Of a stretch of DNA of 64,000 nt, positions 7,878 to 17,296 are shown piece by piece. A model generated the notes under the pieces. It was not told the DNA's origin and ran no database searches. It worked only from the letters and a program-made list of their open reading frames with translations. Source of the DNA: Flavisolibacter longurius (lineage in GTDB: Bacteria; Bacteroidota; Bacteroidia; Chitinophagales; Chitinophagaceae); the NCBI GenBank assembly GCA_013327885.1, contig JABUMY010000003.1:248001-312000 (forward strand), read 5' to 3'. Each line of letters starts with the position of its first letter. The first letter of the stretch is position 1. The position numbers and the translations under genes are program-made.

Positions 7878-10800
7878 ATGAAAATAGCAGAAGTATCCAT
7901 AAAACGTCCCACGCTGGTGATTGTACTGTTTACGGTACTGATCCTGGGGGGATTGTTAAGTTACTCTTCACTGAACTACGAGCTGCTGCCCAAATTCAGC
8001 CCCTCGGTAGTGTCGGTGACCACGGTGTATCCCGGTGCTTCCCCCAGTGAAGTTGAGAACACCGTTTCGAAAAAGATTGAAGACGCCGTGTCTTCAATGG
8101 AAAACATTAAAAAGCTCGATACCCGTTCATTTGAGAGTGTGTCCTCCGTTATCATTACCCTCAACAGCGGTACCGATGTGGATTATGCTTTGAACGATGC
8201 CCAGCGCCGAATCAACGCCATCCTGAAAGACCTTCCGGAAGACATTGATCCGCCCTCGCTGAACAAGTTCTCGCTGGATGATCTTCCCATTATGACCATG
8301 GCTGCTTCGGCCAAAATGGATGAAGCTACCTTTTATGACCTGATGGACAAGCGCATTGCGCCGGTGCTGTCGAGGGTAGAAGGCGTAGCGCAGATCAACC
8401 TCATTGGCGGACAGGAACGTGAGATCCAGGTGAGCATCGATGCCGACCGCCTGGATGGTTACGGTTTGTCCTTGCTGCAGGTGCAGCAGGCTATCCTTAG
8501 CTCCAACCTCGACTTTCCTACCGGTAGCGTACAAACGCGGGAGCAGGATGTGTTGATCCGTCTTTCAGGTAAATACAAAACCGTTGACGAACTGCGCAAC
8601 CTCGTGATCTCCTCTAAAAATGGTGCACAGGTGCGCCTGGTAGATGTGGCCGATGTACAGGATACGCAAAAAGATGTAGAGAAGATAGCCCGTGTGAACC
8701 AGCAGAGCGCTATTGCCGTGCAGGTGATCAAGCAGTCGGATGCCAACGCGGTGGGTGTGAGTGAGCAGATCCGTGCGACCATCGAAAAGCTGGAAAAAGA
8801 TTATGCGTCCAGCAACCTGCAACTCGAAGTGGCCAATGACAGCTCGGTGTATACTTTGGCATCTGCCGATGCGGTGATCTTTGACCTTATCCTGGCGATC
8901 ATCCTTGTGGCCATTGTGATGTTGTTCTTTTTGCACAGCATACGTAATGCCCTGATTGTTATGGTGGCCATCCCGGCCTCGCTGATCGCTACGTTCATTG
9001 GTATGGCCTTGTTGGGATATACCCTCAACCTGATGTCGCTGCTGGCGCTTTCGCTGGTGGTAGGTATCCTGGTGGATGACGCCATTGTGGTGTTGGAGAA
9101 TATATACCGTCACATGGAAATGGGTAAGAACCGCGTACGGGCCGCTTATGATGCTACGAAAGAAATTGGCTTTACGGTAACGTCTATCACCCTTGTTATC
9201 GTGGTGGTGTTTGTACCAATTGCCCTTAGCACTGGTTTGGCAGCCGACATCCTGAAGCAGTTTGCGGTAACGGTTTCCATTGCCACCCTGCTTTCGCTCC
9301 TGTCGTCCTTTACCATTGTGCCTTGGTTGTCGAGCCGGTTTGGTAAGCTGGAAAAGATCTCCAACAAAACCATCTTTGGCCGCATCATTATTGGCTTTGA
9401 AAAGATGCTGCACAATTTTACGGCCTGGGTAACAGGCATCCTGAAATGGTCGCTGGCGCACAAAAAAACAACCCTTGCCGTTGTCTTCGGCCTGCTGATC
9501 GCCTCCTTTGGCTTGGTAGGTGGCGGTTTCATTGGTGCAGAGTTCTTTGCCAAGAGCGACCGTGGTGAGTTCCTGGTGCAGATCGAGATGCCGAAAGATG
9601 CCTCAATCGAGCAAACCAATGCCATGACCCAACGGGCAGAGGAATACCTGAAAACGAAAAAAGAAGTAACAAAGCTGATTGCCACGGTTGGTCAGTCGAG
9701 TGAAGGTATGGGTGGCTCACAGGCCACGGCCTACAAGTCGGAGATCAACGTGCAGTTGGTGGAGAAAAAAGACCGTGCAGATGCCTCGAACATCTATGCA
9801 GCCAAAATCAAAAAAGAGTTGGAACCGATCCTTGTGGGTGCAAAAGTGAAAACGGTTCCTGTAAGTATCCTCGGTTCTGCCGAGCAGGCACCGCTGGCCC
9901 TGGTGGTAACCGGTCCGGAACTGGACAGCGTGATGACATTTGCCAAAGCCGCCATGGCACAATTGAGTACCATCGAAGGTGCTACCGAGATGAAGCTTTC
10001 CGTGGAATCGGGTAACCCCGAGATCAACGTGCAGGTTGACCGTGATAAGATGGCGGCGTTAGGTTTGAACCTTTCTACCGTAGGTGCTACCATGCAAACG
10101 GCCTTTAGCGGCAATACCGACGGTAAATACCGCCAGGGTGAATACGAATATGACATCAACATCCGCTATGGCAGCTTTAACCGCCAGAGCATTGATGATG
10201 TAAGCAATCTTCTTTTCCTGAACGACAAAGGTGAACAGATCCGTTTGGCGCAGTTTGCTGCGATCAGGCAAAGCTCAGGCCCCAGCCAGTTAGAGCGTCG
10301 TGATAAGAGCACATCGGTAACCGTGCAGGCACAGACCGTTGGTCGTCCTACCGGTACGGTAGCGCAGGAGTGGCAGGCGAAATTTGACGAGTTGCCCCGC
10401 CCAACCGGTGTAAGCTATGTGTGGAGTGGTGACATGGAAAACCAGAGCGAAGGTTTTGGTTCGCTGGGTATTGCCTTGCTGGCAGCCATTGTACTGGTGT
10501 ACCTGATCATGGTGGCGCTGTATAACAGTTTCGTATACCCGTTTGTGGTGTTGTTCTCGATACCGCTTTCTATTGTAGGTGCTTTGCTGGCCCTGGCACT
10601 GACCAACAACTCGCTCAACCTGTTTACGATCCTTGGTTTGATCATGCTGATTGGCCTTGTGGCCAAGAACGCCATCATGCTGGTTGACTTTACCAACCAG
10701 CGGAAGGCCGAAGGTGCCAGTACGTATGAAGCGCTGATCGATGCCAACCATGCCCGTTTGCGTCCAATCCTTATGACTACCATCGCGATGGTGATCGGTA

Positions 10801-11051
10801 TGCTGCCGATAGCGATTGCCTCCGGTGCCGGTGCAGAGTGGAAGAACGGTCTTGCCTGGGTGATCATTGGTGGTTTGATATCCTCCCTGTTCCTGACCCT
10901 GGTAGTAGTGCCGGTGATGTATTCCATCTTCGACAAGTTGATCAACAGGGTGAGAAGGGGCAAAAAAGAAGACCCGATCACGGAGTTGATGACGGCATCG
11001 TACAGTAAGCGTGTATCCCATGAAAAGGAATTTGATCCGTCACATATTTAA
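7878..11051 (+). CDS. RND efflux pump inner-membrane permease (AcrB/HAE1 type)
   Basis: The product is about 1057 residues and would be the proton-driven transporter of the tripartite pump. It has the classic N-terminus (VSIKRPTLVIVLFTVLILGG), two periplasmic porter regions, and two bundles of membrane helices. TM4 carries the paired acidic residues in VVGILVDDAIVVLENIYRH, the proton-relay signature. GLIMLIGLVAKNAIMLVDF marks the second half. The ATG at 7878 is chosen because an earlier in-frame start would lie inside a palindromic repeat. The substrate cannot be told from sequence. Confidence 0.95.
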   Translation: MKIAEVSIKRPTLVIVLFTVLILGGLLSYSSLNYELLPKFSPSVVSVTTVYPGASPSEVENTVSKKIEDAVSSMENIKKLDTRSFESVSSVIITLNSGTDVDYALNDAQRRINAILKDLPEDIDPPSLNKFSLDDLPIMTMAASAKMDEATFYDLMDKRIAPVLSRVEGVAQINLIGGQEREIQVSIDADRLDGYGLSLLQVQQAILSSNLDFPTGSVQTREQDVLIRLSGKYKTVDELRNLVISSKNGAQVRLVDVADVQDTQKDVEKIARVNQQSAIAVQVIKQSDANAVGVSEQIRATIEKLEKDYASSNLQLEVANDSSVYTLASADAVIFDLILAIILVAIVMLFFLHSIRNALIVMVAIPASLIATFIGMALLGYTLNLMSLLALSLVVGILVDDAIVVLENIYRHMEMGKNRVRAAYDATKEIGFTVTSITLVIVVVFVPIALSTGLAADILKQFAVTVSIATLLSLLSSFTIVPWLSSRFGKLEKISNKTIFGRIIIGFEKMLHNFTAWVTGILKWSLAHKKTTLAVVFGLLIASFGLVGGGFIGAEFFAKSDRGEFLVQIEMPKDASIEQTNAMTQRAEEYLKTKKEVTKLIATVGQSSEGMGGSQATAYKSEINVQLVEKKDRADASNIYAAKIKKELEPILVGAKVKTVPVSILGSAEQAPLALVVTGPELDSVMTFAKAAMAQLSTIEGATEMKLSVESGNPEINVQVDRDKMAALGLNLSTVGATMQTAFSGNTDGKYRQGEYEYDINIRYGSFNRQSIDDVSNLLFLNDKGEQIRLAQFAAIRQSSGPSQLERRDKSTSVTVQAQTVGRPTGTVAQEWQAKFDELPRPTGVSYVWSGDMENQSEGFGSLGIALLAAIVLVYLIMVALYNSFVYPFVVLFSIPLSIVGALLALALTNNSLNLFTILGLIMLIGLVAKNAIMLVDFTNQRKAEGASTYEALIDANHARLRPILMTTIAMVIGMLPIAIASGAGAEWKNGLAWVIIGGLISSLFLTLVVVPVMYSIFDKLINRVRRGKKEDPITELMTASYSKRVSHEKEFDPSHI

Positions 11052-11102
11052 ACGATTGGCAGGATAGATTTTAGGCTGGCATTATGTTTCGTTTGGTTTA
11101 GT

Positions 11103-11132
11103 ACAGGAGGGTTACGACCCTCCTGTTTTTTA
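11103..11132 (+). terminator. Rho-independent terminator of the efflux operon
   Basis: ACAGGAGGGT, loop TACG, then ACCCTCCTGT followed by a run of T. The 10-base arms pair perfectly. It lies about 50 bases after the pump stop codon. Confidence 0.9.
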
Positions 11133-11193
11133 TGCAGGCGTATGGGATGGTTTTTTATTTGGAGAATGTTTGTTTTAAAAACTATGGGAGATA

Positions 11194-11281
11194 GTAGGGA
11201 CATGCTCCTGGCATGTCCTTTAGCAGTAAAATATCCTATGTAAATTGAATGGCACACGTAGGGACAGGCTTCGGCTTGTCC
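11194..11281. repeat. Two further copies of the GTAGGGACA palindromic repeat
   Basis: Copy 3 (11194-11218) has exact arms GGACATGC / GCATGTCC around TCCTG. Copy 4 (11258-11281) has GGACAGGC / GCTTGTCC around TTCG, with one G-T pair. Both begin GTAGGGACA like copy 2 at 7832. The central arm bases change as pairs between copies, as expected of a REP-like element kept as a hairpin. Confidence 0.75.
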
Positions 11282-11384
11282 TAAAAATGTGAAGCATTCA
11301 GCCTGTCGTGCTTTTAAAAAAGTGCTTTAGTATTGTCGGAACGAAAGCTTTTACTTGCAGATAGTCATTACGATGGTTTGTTTT

Positions 11385-11413
11385 CCACCTTTTGTCTTGG
11401 AAACAAAAGGTGG
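11385..11413. repeat. Hairpin with CCACCTTTTGT arms
   Basis: CCACCTTTTGT (11385-11395) and ACAAAAGGTGG (11403-11413) are exact 11-base arms around a 7-base loop. The stretch that follows (GAGCCAAAAGTTCAAGG) looks like the flank of a dispersed element. I recall similar strings between genes in other Bacteroidota but cannot verify this here. Confidence 0.5.
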
Positions 11414-11964
11414 AGCCAAAAGTTCAAGGAAAAAGCAAATGCTCCGCTGCTTTTCCCTAGGCCAGCGCACAATAGCCATTCTTTACAGGATGAGAAATTC
11501 ATTTTGTTTGCTGTCATTCCTTTCAATTTTAGTCTTTACTTCTGGCTGTGAAATGCACATACAATTATCGGCATAGTAAGCAAGACACGTTTGGCGCTGT
11601 ATTGCGCTACTCTTTTCTTACAGCGAATAGTTGCGTTAGCTAATGCGCAATAAGGCGCTGAACCAGTGGGCTGAGGGAAGTTGATAGAAGCACTGTTCTC
11701 TCATTCGGAAATTGCAAATTGAACATTGCAAATTGCTTATTGCTCATTGCCTATTGACACGTTGTGCCCTTCGTGCTCCTTTGATTTCATTGTGTTCCTT
11801 TCTTCCAAAAATTAAGAGCACTCGCAACTACATTTGACAAAACACAAACAACAACGCATCACCTCGACTGAATTCTCCAATCAAACATCTCTCGTCCTTA
11901 ACTTCAAAATTAGATTTGCTATACAAAGCAGAATAGCGGATTTTCGGTATTCAAATAATTTGCT

Positions 11965-12780
11965 ATGAAAAAGTCATTCATCCTTTTCCTGCTGTTACCT
12001 TCTTTGTTCGCCCAGGCACAAACGCTTGAAAAAGTCTGGGAAACAGACGCCATCGTAGCCACACCAGAATCGGTGCTGCCCGATGCAAAAACCGGCTGGC
12101 TTTATATCACCCTTATCGATGGCGGTCCATGGGAAGCTGACAGCAAGGGTGGTGTTGCCCGCATAAAGGCCGACGGAACCGGTTATGACTCTACCTGGGT
12201 TACCGGCATGCATGCACCCAAAGGCATGGCCATTCACAACAATAAACTGTACGTAGCGGACCTCAACACAGTTGTAGTTATCAATACACAAAATGGCAAG
12301 ATCGACAAAAAGATTCCCATCGAAGGCGCTACAGGACTAAACGATGTAACGGTAACGGACAACGGTATTGTGTATGTGTCGGATTCGCGTACCGCAAAAG
12401 TATGGAAGCTTGAAAAAGACCAGCCTTCGCTCTACCTCGAAAACATGCAGGGGGTGAACGGGCTGAAAGCTGTGGGTAATGAACTCATCGTGGCTTCGGG
12501 TAAGGCCTTTATGAAAGTGGATGCGGCCAGGAACCAGGTAAAGATTGCAGACCTACCACAAGGTGGCGATGGCATTGAGCCTGTCGGCGATGGCGCTTAT
12601 CTTGTTACCTCCTGGGGCGGTTATGTATTTCATGTCGCTGCCGATGGCAAAGTAACCACGTTGCTCGAAACACATGCCGATAAAAAGAACACCGCCGATA
12701 TCGGGTACGATCCGCAACAGCGCATCATGTATGTGCCTACGTTTTTTGCCCGTACCGTGGCGGCCTACCGGTTGAAATAG
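11965..12780 (+). CDS. Secreted beta-propeller protein (SMP-30/gluconolactonase-like)
   Basis: The 271-residue product has a signal peptide (MKKSFILFLLLPSLFAQAQ) and then repeating blade-like segments, such as GWLYITLIDGGPWEADSKGG, GMAIHNNKLYVADLNTVVVI and NGIVYVSDSRTAKVWKL. This is the pattern of a six-bladed SMP-30/NHL-type propeller. Some family members are lactonases, others only binding proteins. No metal-site residues can be assigned with confidence, so enzymatic activity is not claimed. It stands alone and is followed by its own terminator. Confidence 0.75.
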   Translation: MKKSFILFLLLPSLFAQAQTLEKVWETDAIVATPESVLPDAKTGWLYITLIDGGPWEADSKGGVARIKADGTGYDSTWVTGMHAPKGMAIHNNKLYVADLNTVVVINTQNGKIDKKIPIEGATGLNDVTVTDNGIVYVSDSRTAKVWKLEKDQPSLYLENMQGVNGLKAVGNELIVASGKAFMKVDAARNQVKIADLPQGGDGIEPVGDGAYLVTSWGGYVFHVAADGKVTTLLETHADKKNTADIGYDPQQRIMYVPTFFARTVAAYRLK

Positions 12781-13200
12781 CACAAAGCCCGTACTTAGTA
12801 GCGAGTAGCCAGTACTGAGGAAAAAATTTTTGGTTCTTATCGCTCACACGTTTTTTAACCTGCTCTTTGGAGCAGGTTTTTTTATTGTTTTCATGATGGA
12901 TGCGAGCTGAGTTTTCTCAGGTACTAACCTGTCGAAACACAGCTCCAATTGCCATTGAAACACGAACAAAAAAGAGTAAATTCGTAAGCGTGACAGGAAC
13001 AAGAAACGATACAGCCCATCCTCACCCGGCAGAGATCCTCATTCTCGACATGAGCGATTGCTATACAGGGTCGTTTCCCGAATTTGTTCCGTTTTGTCCC
13101 AAGCTTTATTATTTCTCCAGCTTCAAGGCATTTTGGGGGATGAAAGGATAACCTTTCAATGACTCTTTGAGCGATTCTTTCTTAACCCTCAACTCTTTTT
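12781..13200. other. Non-coding gap with a terminator
   Basis: It holds the terminator at 12857-12883 and a short GAGTAGC-type repeat tract near 12795-12820. An 83-codon open frame at 12900-13151 has no recognisable features. I see nothing else. Confidence 0.5.
12857..12883 (+). terminator. Rho-independent terminator
   Basis: AACCTGCTC, loop TTTG, GAGCAGGTT followed by a T run. Perfect 9-base arms, about 75 bases after the propeller gene. Confidence 0.88.
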
Positions 13201-13380
13201 ATGACAGGAAATACAACCGATGTTTCCGGCTCTGGCGTAGTAGCACTGGCGATGGTCCTGTTCAATGCCGTTGTGCTGAAGAACGCTTACCTGGTACACG
13301 AAAAATGGTATTGGATGCTGCTCTTCACCATTCCGGCAATGGTGTATGCCTTGATCGGCTTGTACCGTAGCCGGGTTTGA
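13201..13380 (+). CDS. Small two-helix membrane protein, 59 residues
   Basis: An ATG at 13201 opens a 59-codon frame ending at TGA 13378-13380. The product has two hydrophobic helices (about residues 13-30, VVALAMVLFNAVVLKNAY, and 37-53, WYWMLLFTIPAMVYALI) joined by a short charged loop (LVHEKW). There is no signal cleavage site. I do not recognise the family. It lies before the alpha-glucosidase gene on the same strand with about 180 bases between them. The clean helix-loop-helix pattern supports a real gene, but its role is unknown. Confidence 0.6.
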   Translation: MTGNTTDVSGSGVVALAMVLFNAVVLKNAYLVHEKWYWMLLFTIPAMVYALIGLYRSRV

Positions 13381-13564
13381 TCTTTACAACCTATTGTGCC
13401 CTGGAAACTGGAGGCATTACCGGAACAACAGGGGCAGTGCCCGTAAGCAGTGCACCTGTTCCGGCTGTGCCCGATACGTCGGTTATTTTTTCTTTCTTTT
13501 CTTCCCCGCTGCCAAAATCTGGTATAAACTTTTATAGTCTCATGGTGCACTAACAAAAGCGCAA

Positions 13565-15181
13565 ATGAGCAAGGATAAATTTTTATGGTGGCAGCACGGC
13601 ATTATTTACCAGGTTTACCCCCGGTCTTACCAGGATAGCAATGGGGATGGCATTGGCGACCTGAAGGGCATCCTGCAACGTTTGGATTACCTGCAATGGC
13701 TGGGCGTGACCGCCGTCTGGATCTCGCCGATCTACCCATCGCCGATGGCCGATTTTGGCTACGACATTGCCGACTACAAAGGCATTCATCCCCTGTTTGG
13801 CAGCATGGAAGATTTTGATGCCCTGTTGGCAGAAGCACACCGGCGAAACATTCGCATTGTGCTGGACCTTGTCCCTAACCATACGTCCGACCAGCACCCC
13901 TGGTTCCTTGAGTCCAGATCGTCAAAAGACAACCCCAAACGCGATTGGTACATCTGGAAAGACGCACTGGAAGACGGGGCGCCGCCCAACAACTGGCTTT
14001 CGGTTTTTGGTGGTCCGGCCTGGGAGTGGGACGAGTCCACCGGGCAATATTATTACCACGCGTTTTTAAAAGAGCAGCCCGACCTTAACTGGCGCAACCC
14101 CGCGGTGCAGGAAGCTATGCTTGACGTCATGCGTTTTTGGCTGGACAAAGGTGTTGACGGCTTCCGCGTGGATGTGATGTGGCATATGATCAAAGACGAG
14201 CAGTACCGCGACAATCCCCAGAACCCAGATTACCAGCCACACATGGCCACTTATGAGCAGTTGCTGCCGGTTTATTCTACCGACCAGCCCGAGGTGCACG
14301 ACATTGTACAGAAAATGCGCAATGTGCTTGATGGCTACGACGAACGCATGATGATAGGGGAGATCTACCTGCCCATTCACAAACTGGTGACCTATTACGG
14401 TAACGACAATAATGGCGCCCATCTTCCTTTCAATTTTATGCTGCTGTCCCTTCCCTGGGAAGCCAAACGCATTGCATCGGCCATCGACGAATACGAAGGT
14501 GCCCTGCCCAACAACGCCTGGCCCAACTGGGTGCTAGGCAACCACGACCAGCAACGCATCACCTCCCGGGTGGGCTTACAGCAATCGAGAGTGGCGGCCC
14601 TATTGCTGCTGACGCTTCGGGGCACGCCTACCATCTATTACGGCGAAGAGTTGGGCATGCGGGATGTGCCCATTCCTCCTGGTGAAGTGCAAGACCCGCA
14701 GGGACTCAACATGCCGGGACTAAACCTGAGTCGCGACCCGGCCCGTACCCCCATGCAGTGGGACGCCAGCGATTATGCTGGTTTCAGCAGCGAAAAACCC
14801 TGGTTACGGGTGAGCAGCACCAGCAAGCGGGTGAACGTGGAAAGCCAGAAGGCTGATCCCTATTCGCACCTGTCCTTGTATCGCCGGCTCATTGCCTTGC
14901 GGCAAAGCGAGCCATCTTTGAAATGGGGTGATTACAAACCGCTGTATGCCGACGGACAAACGCTGGCTTACATCCGTCAGGCCGAAGGTGAAAAAGCATT
15001 TTTGATTGTCTTGAACCTGAGTCATCGACCCAGTTATATCACCATTCCGCATCGCACTATCTCTGGAACCATTGTATTGGCTACATCGGACGAACTGGAA
15101 GGAAGCGCTGTAACCGAACGCATGGAATTAAGCGGCGATGAAGGCATGATCATAGAACTGGATGCAGAGATTCGACCTTAA
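13565..15181 (+). CDS. GH13 alpha-glucosidase (oligo-1,6-glucosidase-like)
   Basis: This 538-residue enzyme hydrolyses alpha-glucosidic bonds of small oligosaccharides. The (beta/alpha)8 barrel shows the family regions: DLVPNHTSDQHPWF, GFRVDVMWHM (nucleophile Asp203), MIGEIYLP (acid Glu266) and LGNHDQQR (Asp328), then ARTPMQWD and a small C-terminal beta domain. No signal peptide is seen, so it is probably cytoplasmic. It is followed after nine bases by the trehalohydrolase gene, so the two are likely one operon acting on maltodextrin- or trehalose-related sugars. Confidence 0.92.
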   Translation: MSKDKFLWWQHGIIYQVYPRSYQDSNGDGIGDLKGILQRLDYLQWLGVTAVWISPIYPSPMADFGYDIADYKGIHPLFGSMEDFDALLAEAHRRNIRIVLDLVPNHTSDQHPWFLESRSSKDNPKRDWYIWKDALEDGAPPNNWLSVFGGPAWEWDESTGQYYYHAFLKEQPDLNWRNPAVQEAMLDVMRFWLDKGVDGFRVDVMWHMIKDEQYRDNPQNPDYQPHMATYEQLLPVYSTDQPEVHDIVQKMRNVLDGYDERMMIGEIYLPIHKLVTYYGNDNNGAHLPFNFMLLSLPWEAKRIASAIDEYEGALPNNAWPNWVLGNHDQQRITSRVGLQQSRVAALLLLTLRGTPTIYYGEELGMRDVPIPPGEVQDPQGLNMPGLNLSRDPARTPMQWDASDYAGFSSEKPWLRVSSTSKRVNVESQKADPYSHLSLYRRLIALRQSEPSLKWGDYKPLYADGQTLAYIRQAEGEKAFLIVLNLSHRPSYITIPHRTISGTIVLATSDELEGSAVTERMELSGDEGMIIELDAEIRP

Positions 15182-15190
15182 AACAAACCC

Positions 15191-17008
15191 GTGAAAACAG
15201 AAAAAAATACGTCAGTTGAATTCAGGGTCTGGGCACCTGAAAAAGAAAGTGTGAGCCTGCACATTGTCTCGCCTTTTGACCGCGTTTTGCCCATGGAAAA
15301 AGACGAATGGGGTTATCATTCCGTTACCCTGGAAAAAGGGGGGGAGCCCTTTCGTTATTACTACCAATTGGAAGGGGGAAAAAGCATTCCCGATCCTGCT
15401 TCGCAGTTTCAACCGGAAGGTGTACAAGGTCCTTCCGAAACGGTAGACCACGAAGCCTACACATGGAAGGACAAAGGTTGGAAAGGCCTTCCGCTGGAAG
15501 AGACCATCCTCTACGAACTGCACGTGGGCACCTTTACACCCGAAGGAACCTTTGAAGCCATCATCCCGCGGCTGGATGCGTTGAAAGAAAGCGGCATCAA
15601 TGCTATTGAGCTCATGCCCGTGGCGCAATTTCCCGGCAGCCGTAACTGGGGTTATGATGGCGCCTATCCGTACGCCGTGCAAAATAGCTATGGTGGTCCC
15701 GAAGGATTAAAAACGTTTGTGGATGCCTGTCACCAACGCGGCATTGCCGTTTGGCTGGATGTGGTGTACAACCACATTGGCCCTGAAGGTGCTTACCTGT
15801 CGCAATACGGTCCTTATTTCACCAACACCTATTGCACACCCTGGGGCGATGCCATCAACTTTGACGGGGCCTGGAGTGATGGGGTGCGGGACTATTTTTC
15901 AAACAATGCGCTCTATTGGTTTGAACAGTTTCACATAGATGGCCTGCGTTGCGATGCCGTGCACACCGTGTTTGACAACGGTGCCGAACACTTCTGGCAA
16001 CTTACCAGCGAAAAGGTGTCAGCACTTGGAAAAAAGCTGGGGCGGCCGCTTTACCTGGTTGCCGAAAGTGATCTGAACAGTCCGAAAATTGTTCGTTCAT
16101 CCGAAGAAGGCGGCTATGGCTTTACCGGGCAGTGGCTGGATGATTTTCACCATGCGCTGTATGTAAAATTAAACCCGGCCGACAGGTACCGCTATTATGA
16201 TTTTGGCCGCATGGACCAATTGGTAAAAGCCTACAACGAAGGTTTTGTACACAGCGGCGAATGGGTAAAGTTTCGCAAGCGAAAACACGGCGCTTCGTCG
16301 AAGGGTATCCCGGGGGACAAGTTTATTGCCTTTAACCTGAACCACGACCAGGTAGGCAACCGCGTCGGCGGCGAACGGTTATGCATGCTCGTGAATTTTG
16401 AAAGAGTAAAGCTGGCCGCAGCGGCACTGCTGCTTTCGCCTTATGTGCCCATGCTGTTTATGGGTGAAGAATATGGGGATGATACGCCTTTCTTTTATTT
16501 TGTCAGTCACAGCGACAAAAGCCTTATCAAGGCCGTGCAGGAAGGCCGCAAGGAAGAATTTAAGGATTTTGGTTTTGAAGGCGAGATTCCCGACCCGCAG
16601 GACGAACAAACTTTTCTAAGGTCGAAGCTTCACTGGGAGAAAAGAGAAGCGCCAAACCACCGCATTCTTTTGGACTGGCACAAAACGTTGATCGGACTTC
16701 GCCAAACAAATGCGGCGCTGAAAAATTTTAGCAAAGAAGGCTGCAGGGCAGAAGCGATCAGCGAAGAAGCTTTCCTCCTTTGGCGAACAGCAGCGGGCGG
16801 AAGCGAAAGACTGCTTTGTCTTTTTAACCTGTCTGAAGCCGAAATTTCGTTCAACCTGCCATCGGATATTAAAAGCGGGAAGAAAATCCTGGATTCAAAA
16901 GAAAGCCGGTGGATGCAGGAAGGAGAGAAGGAAAGCCATCCGCCAACCCTCGATGGGGACATGACACAACGGCTGTTGCCTTTAAGCGTTGTGGTGTATG
17001 CAATGTAA
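15191..17008 (+). CDS. treZ: Malto-oligosyltrehalose trehalohydrolase
   Basis: The 605-residue product matches TreZ, which releases trehalose from maltooligosyl-trehalose. It has an N-terminal CBM48-like beta-sandwich (VEFRVWAPEKESVSLHI, about residues 8-90). The GH13 barrel has VVYNHIGPEG, GLRCDAVHTVFD (nucleophile Asp255), LVAESDLN (acid Glu292) and NLNHDQVGNR (Asp386), and a C-terminal domain follows. GlgB/GlgX-type enzymes are the main alternative. No treY (maltooligosyl-trehalose synthase) lies nearby. A trehalose-synthase-like gene is 8 kb away on the other strand. Confidence 0.88.
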   Translation: MKTEKNTSVEFRVWAPEKESVSLHIVSPFDRVLPMEKDEWGYHSVTLEKGGEPFRYYYQLEGGKSIPDPASQFQPEGVQGPSETVDHEAYTWKDKGWKGLPLEETILYELHVGTFTPEGTFEAIIPRLDALKESGINAIELMPVAQFPGSRNWGYDGAYPYAVQNSYGGPEGLKTFVDACHQRGIAVWLDVVYNHIGPEGAYLSQYGPYFTNTYCTPWGDAINFDGAWSDGVRDYFSNNALYWFEQFHIDGLRCDAVHTVFDNGAEHFWQLTSEKVSALGKKLGRPLYLVAESDLNSPKIVRSSEEGGYGFTGQWLDDFHHALYVKLNPADRYRYYDFGRMDQLVKAYNEGFVHSGEWVKFRKRKHGASSKGIPGDKFIAFNLNHDQVGNRVGGERLCMLVNFERVKLAAAALLLSPYVPMLFMGEEYGDDTPFFYFVSHSDKSLIKAVQEGRKEEFKDFGFEGEIPDPQDEQTFLRSKLHWEKREAPNHRILLDWHKTLIGLRQTNAALKNFSKEGCRAEAISEEAFLLWRTAAGGSERLLCLFNLSEAEISFNLPSDIKSGKKILDSKESRWMQEGEKESHPPTLDGDMTQRLLPLSVVVYAM

Positions 17009-17078
17009 AGGTGGTCGTGAATAATATCGCTTCTTATTGCTGCTCGATGGTTTATGGTTCATAGTTAAAAAAAGCAGG

Positions 17079-17180
17079 TAGCCTATCTTTTAATCCAAGA
17101 GATAGGCTAAAGCTTATAAGCATATGATACCATTCTATCGCAGAGCCCCAGCCTTCAGGCTGGAGTTAGTTATGACTAAC
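17079..17180. repeat. Cluster of three hairpins after treZ
   Basis: Three inverted repeats lie within about 100 bases: TAGCCTATCT / AGATAGGCTA (17079-17088 and 17100-17109), CCAGCC-TTCA-GGCTGG (17148-17163) and GTTAGT-TATG-ACTAAC (17165-17180). No T run follows, so these are not ordinary terminators. The TTCA loop and flush arms recall the palindromes around the Y1 transposase at 35.7-36.4 kb. They look like REP-type elements. Confidence 0.5.
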
Positions 17181-17296
17181 AGAAAGCAGTTGAACCTGTC
17201 TCTTGCCTGATACATGGCAAAGAAATCACAGTTCGTTTTCCTTGTTATCGGCAAGGTGCTGCAGCCGTCTATTTTTGTTAGCATAAAAATTATAAT

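Larger units (their letters stand above)
11052..11964. other. Non-coding region after the efflux operon
   Basis: No convincing gene. It contains a strong terminator (11103-11132), two palindromic repeats (11194-11218, 11258-11281), a hairpin with CCACCTTTTGT arms (11385-11413) and a short-word repeat tract built on ATTGC/AAATTG (about 11711-11758). The open frames around 11333-11576 run through the hairpin and have no protein-like features. Confidence 0.6.

Noticed and set aside
8565-9461. Long antisense open frame (298 codons) opposite the RND pump gene
   Set aside because: It is a shadow of the pump coding frame: His/Gln-rich composition, no domain, and the sense gene is complete.
12900-13151. 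83-codon plus-strand frame
   Set aside because: No conserved pattern, no helix or strand signal, and an odd mix of residues; it reads like random translation.
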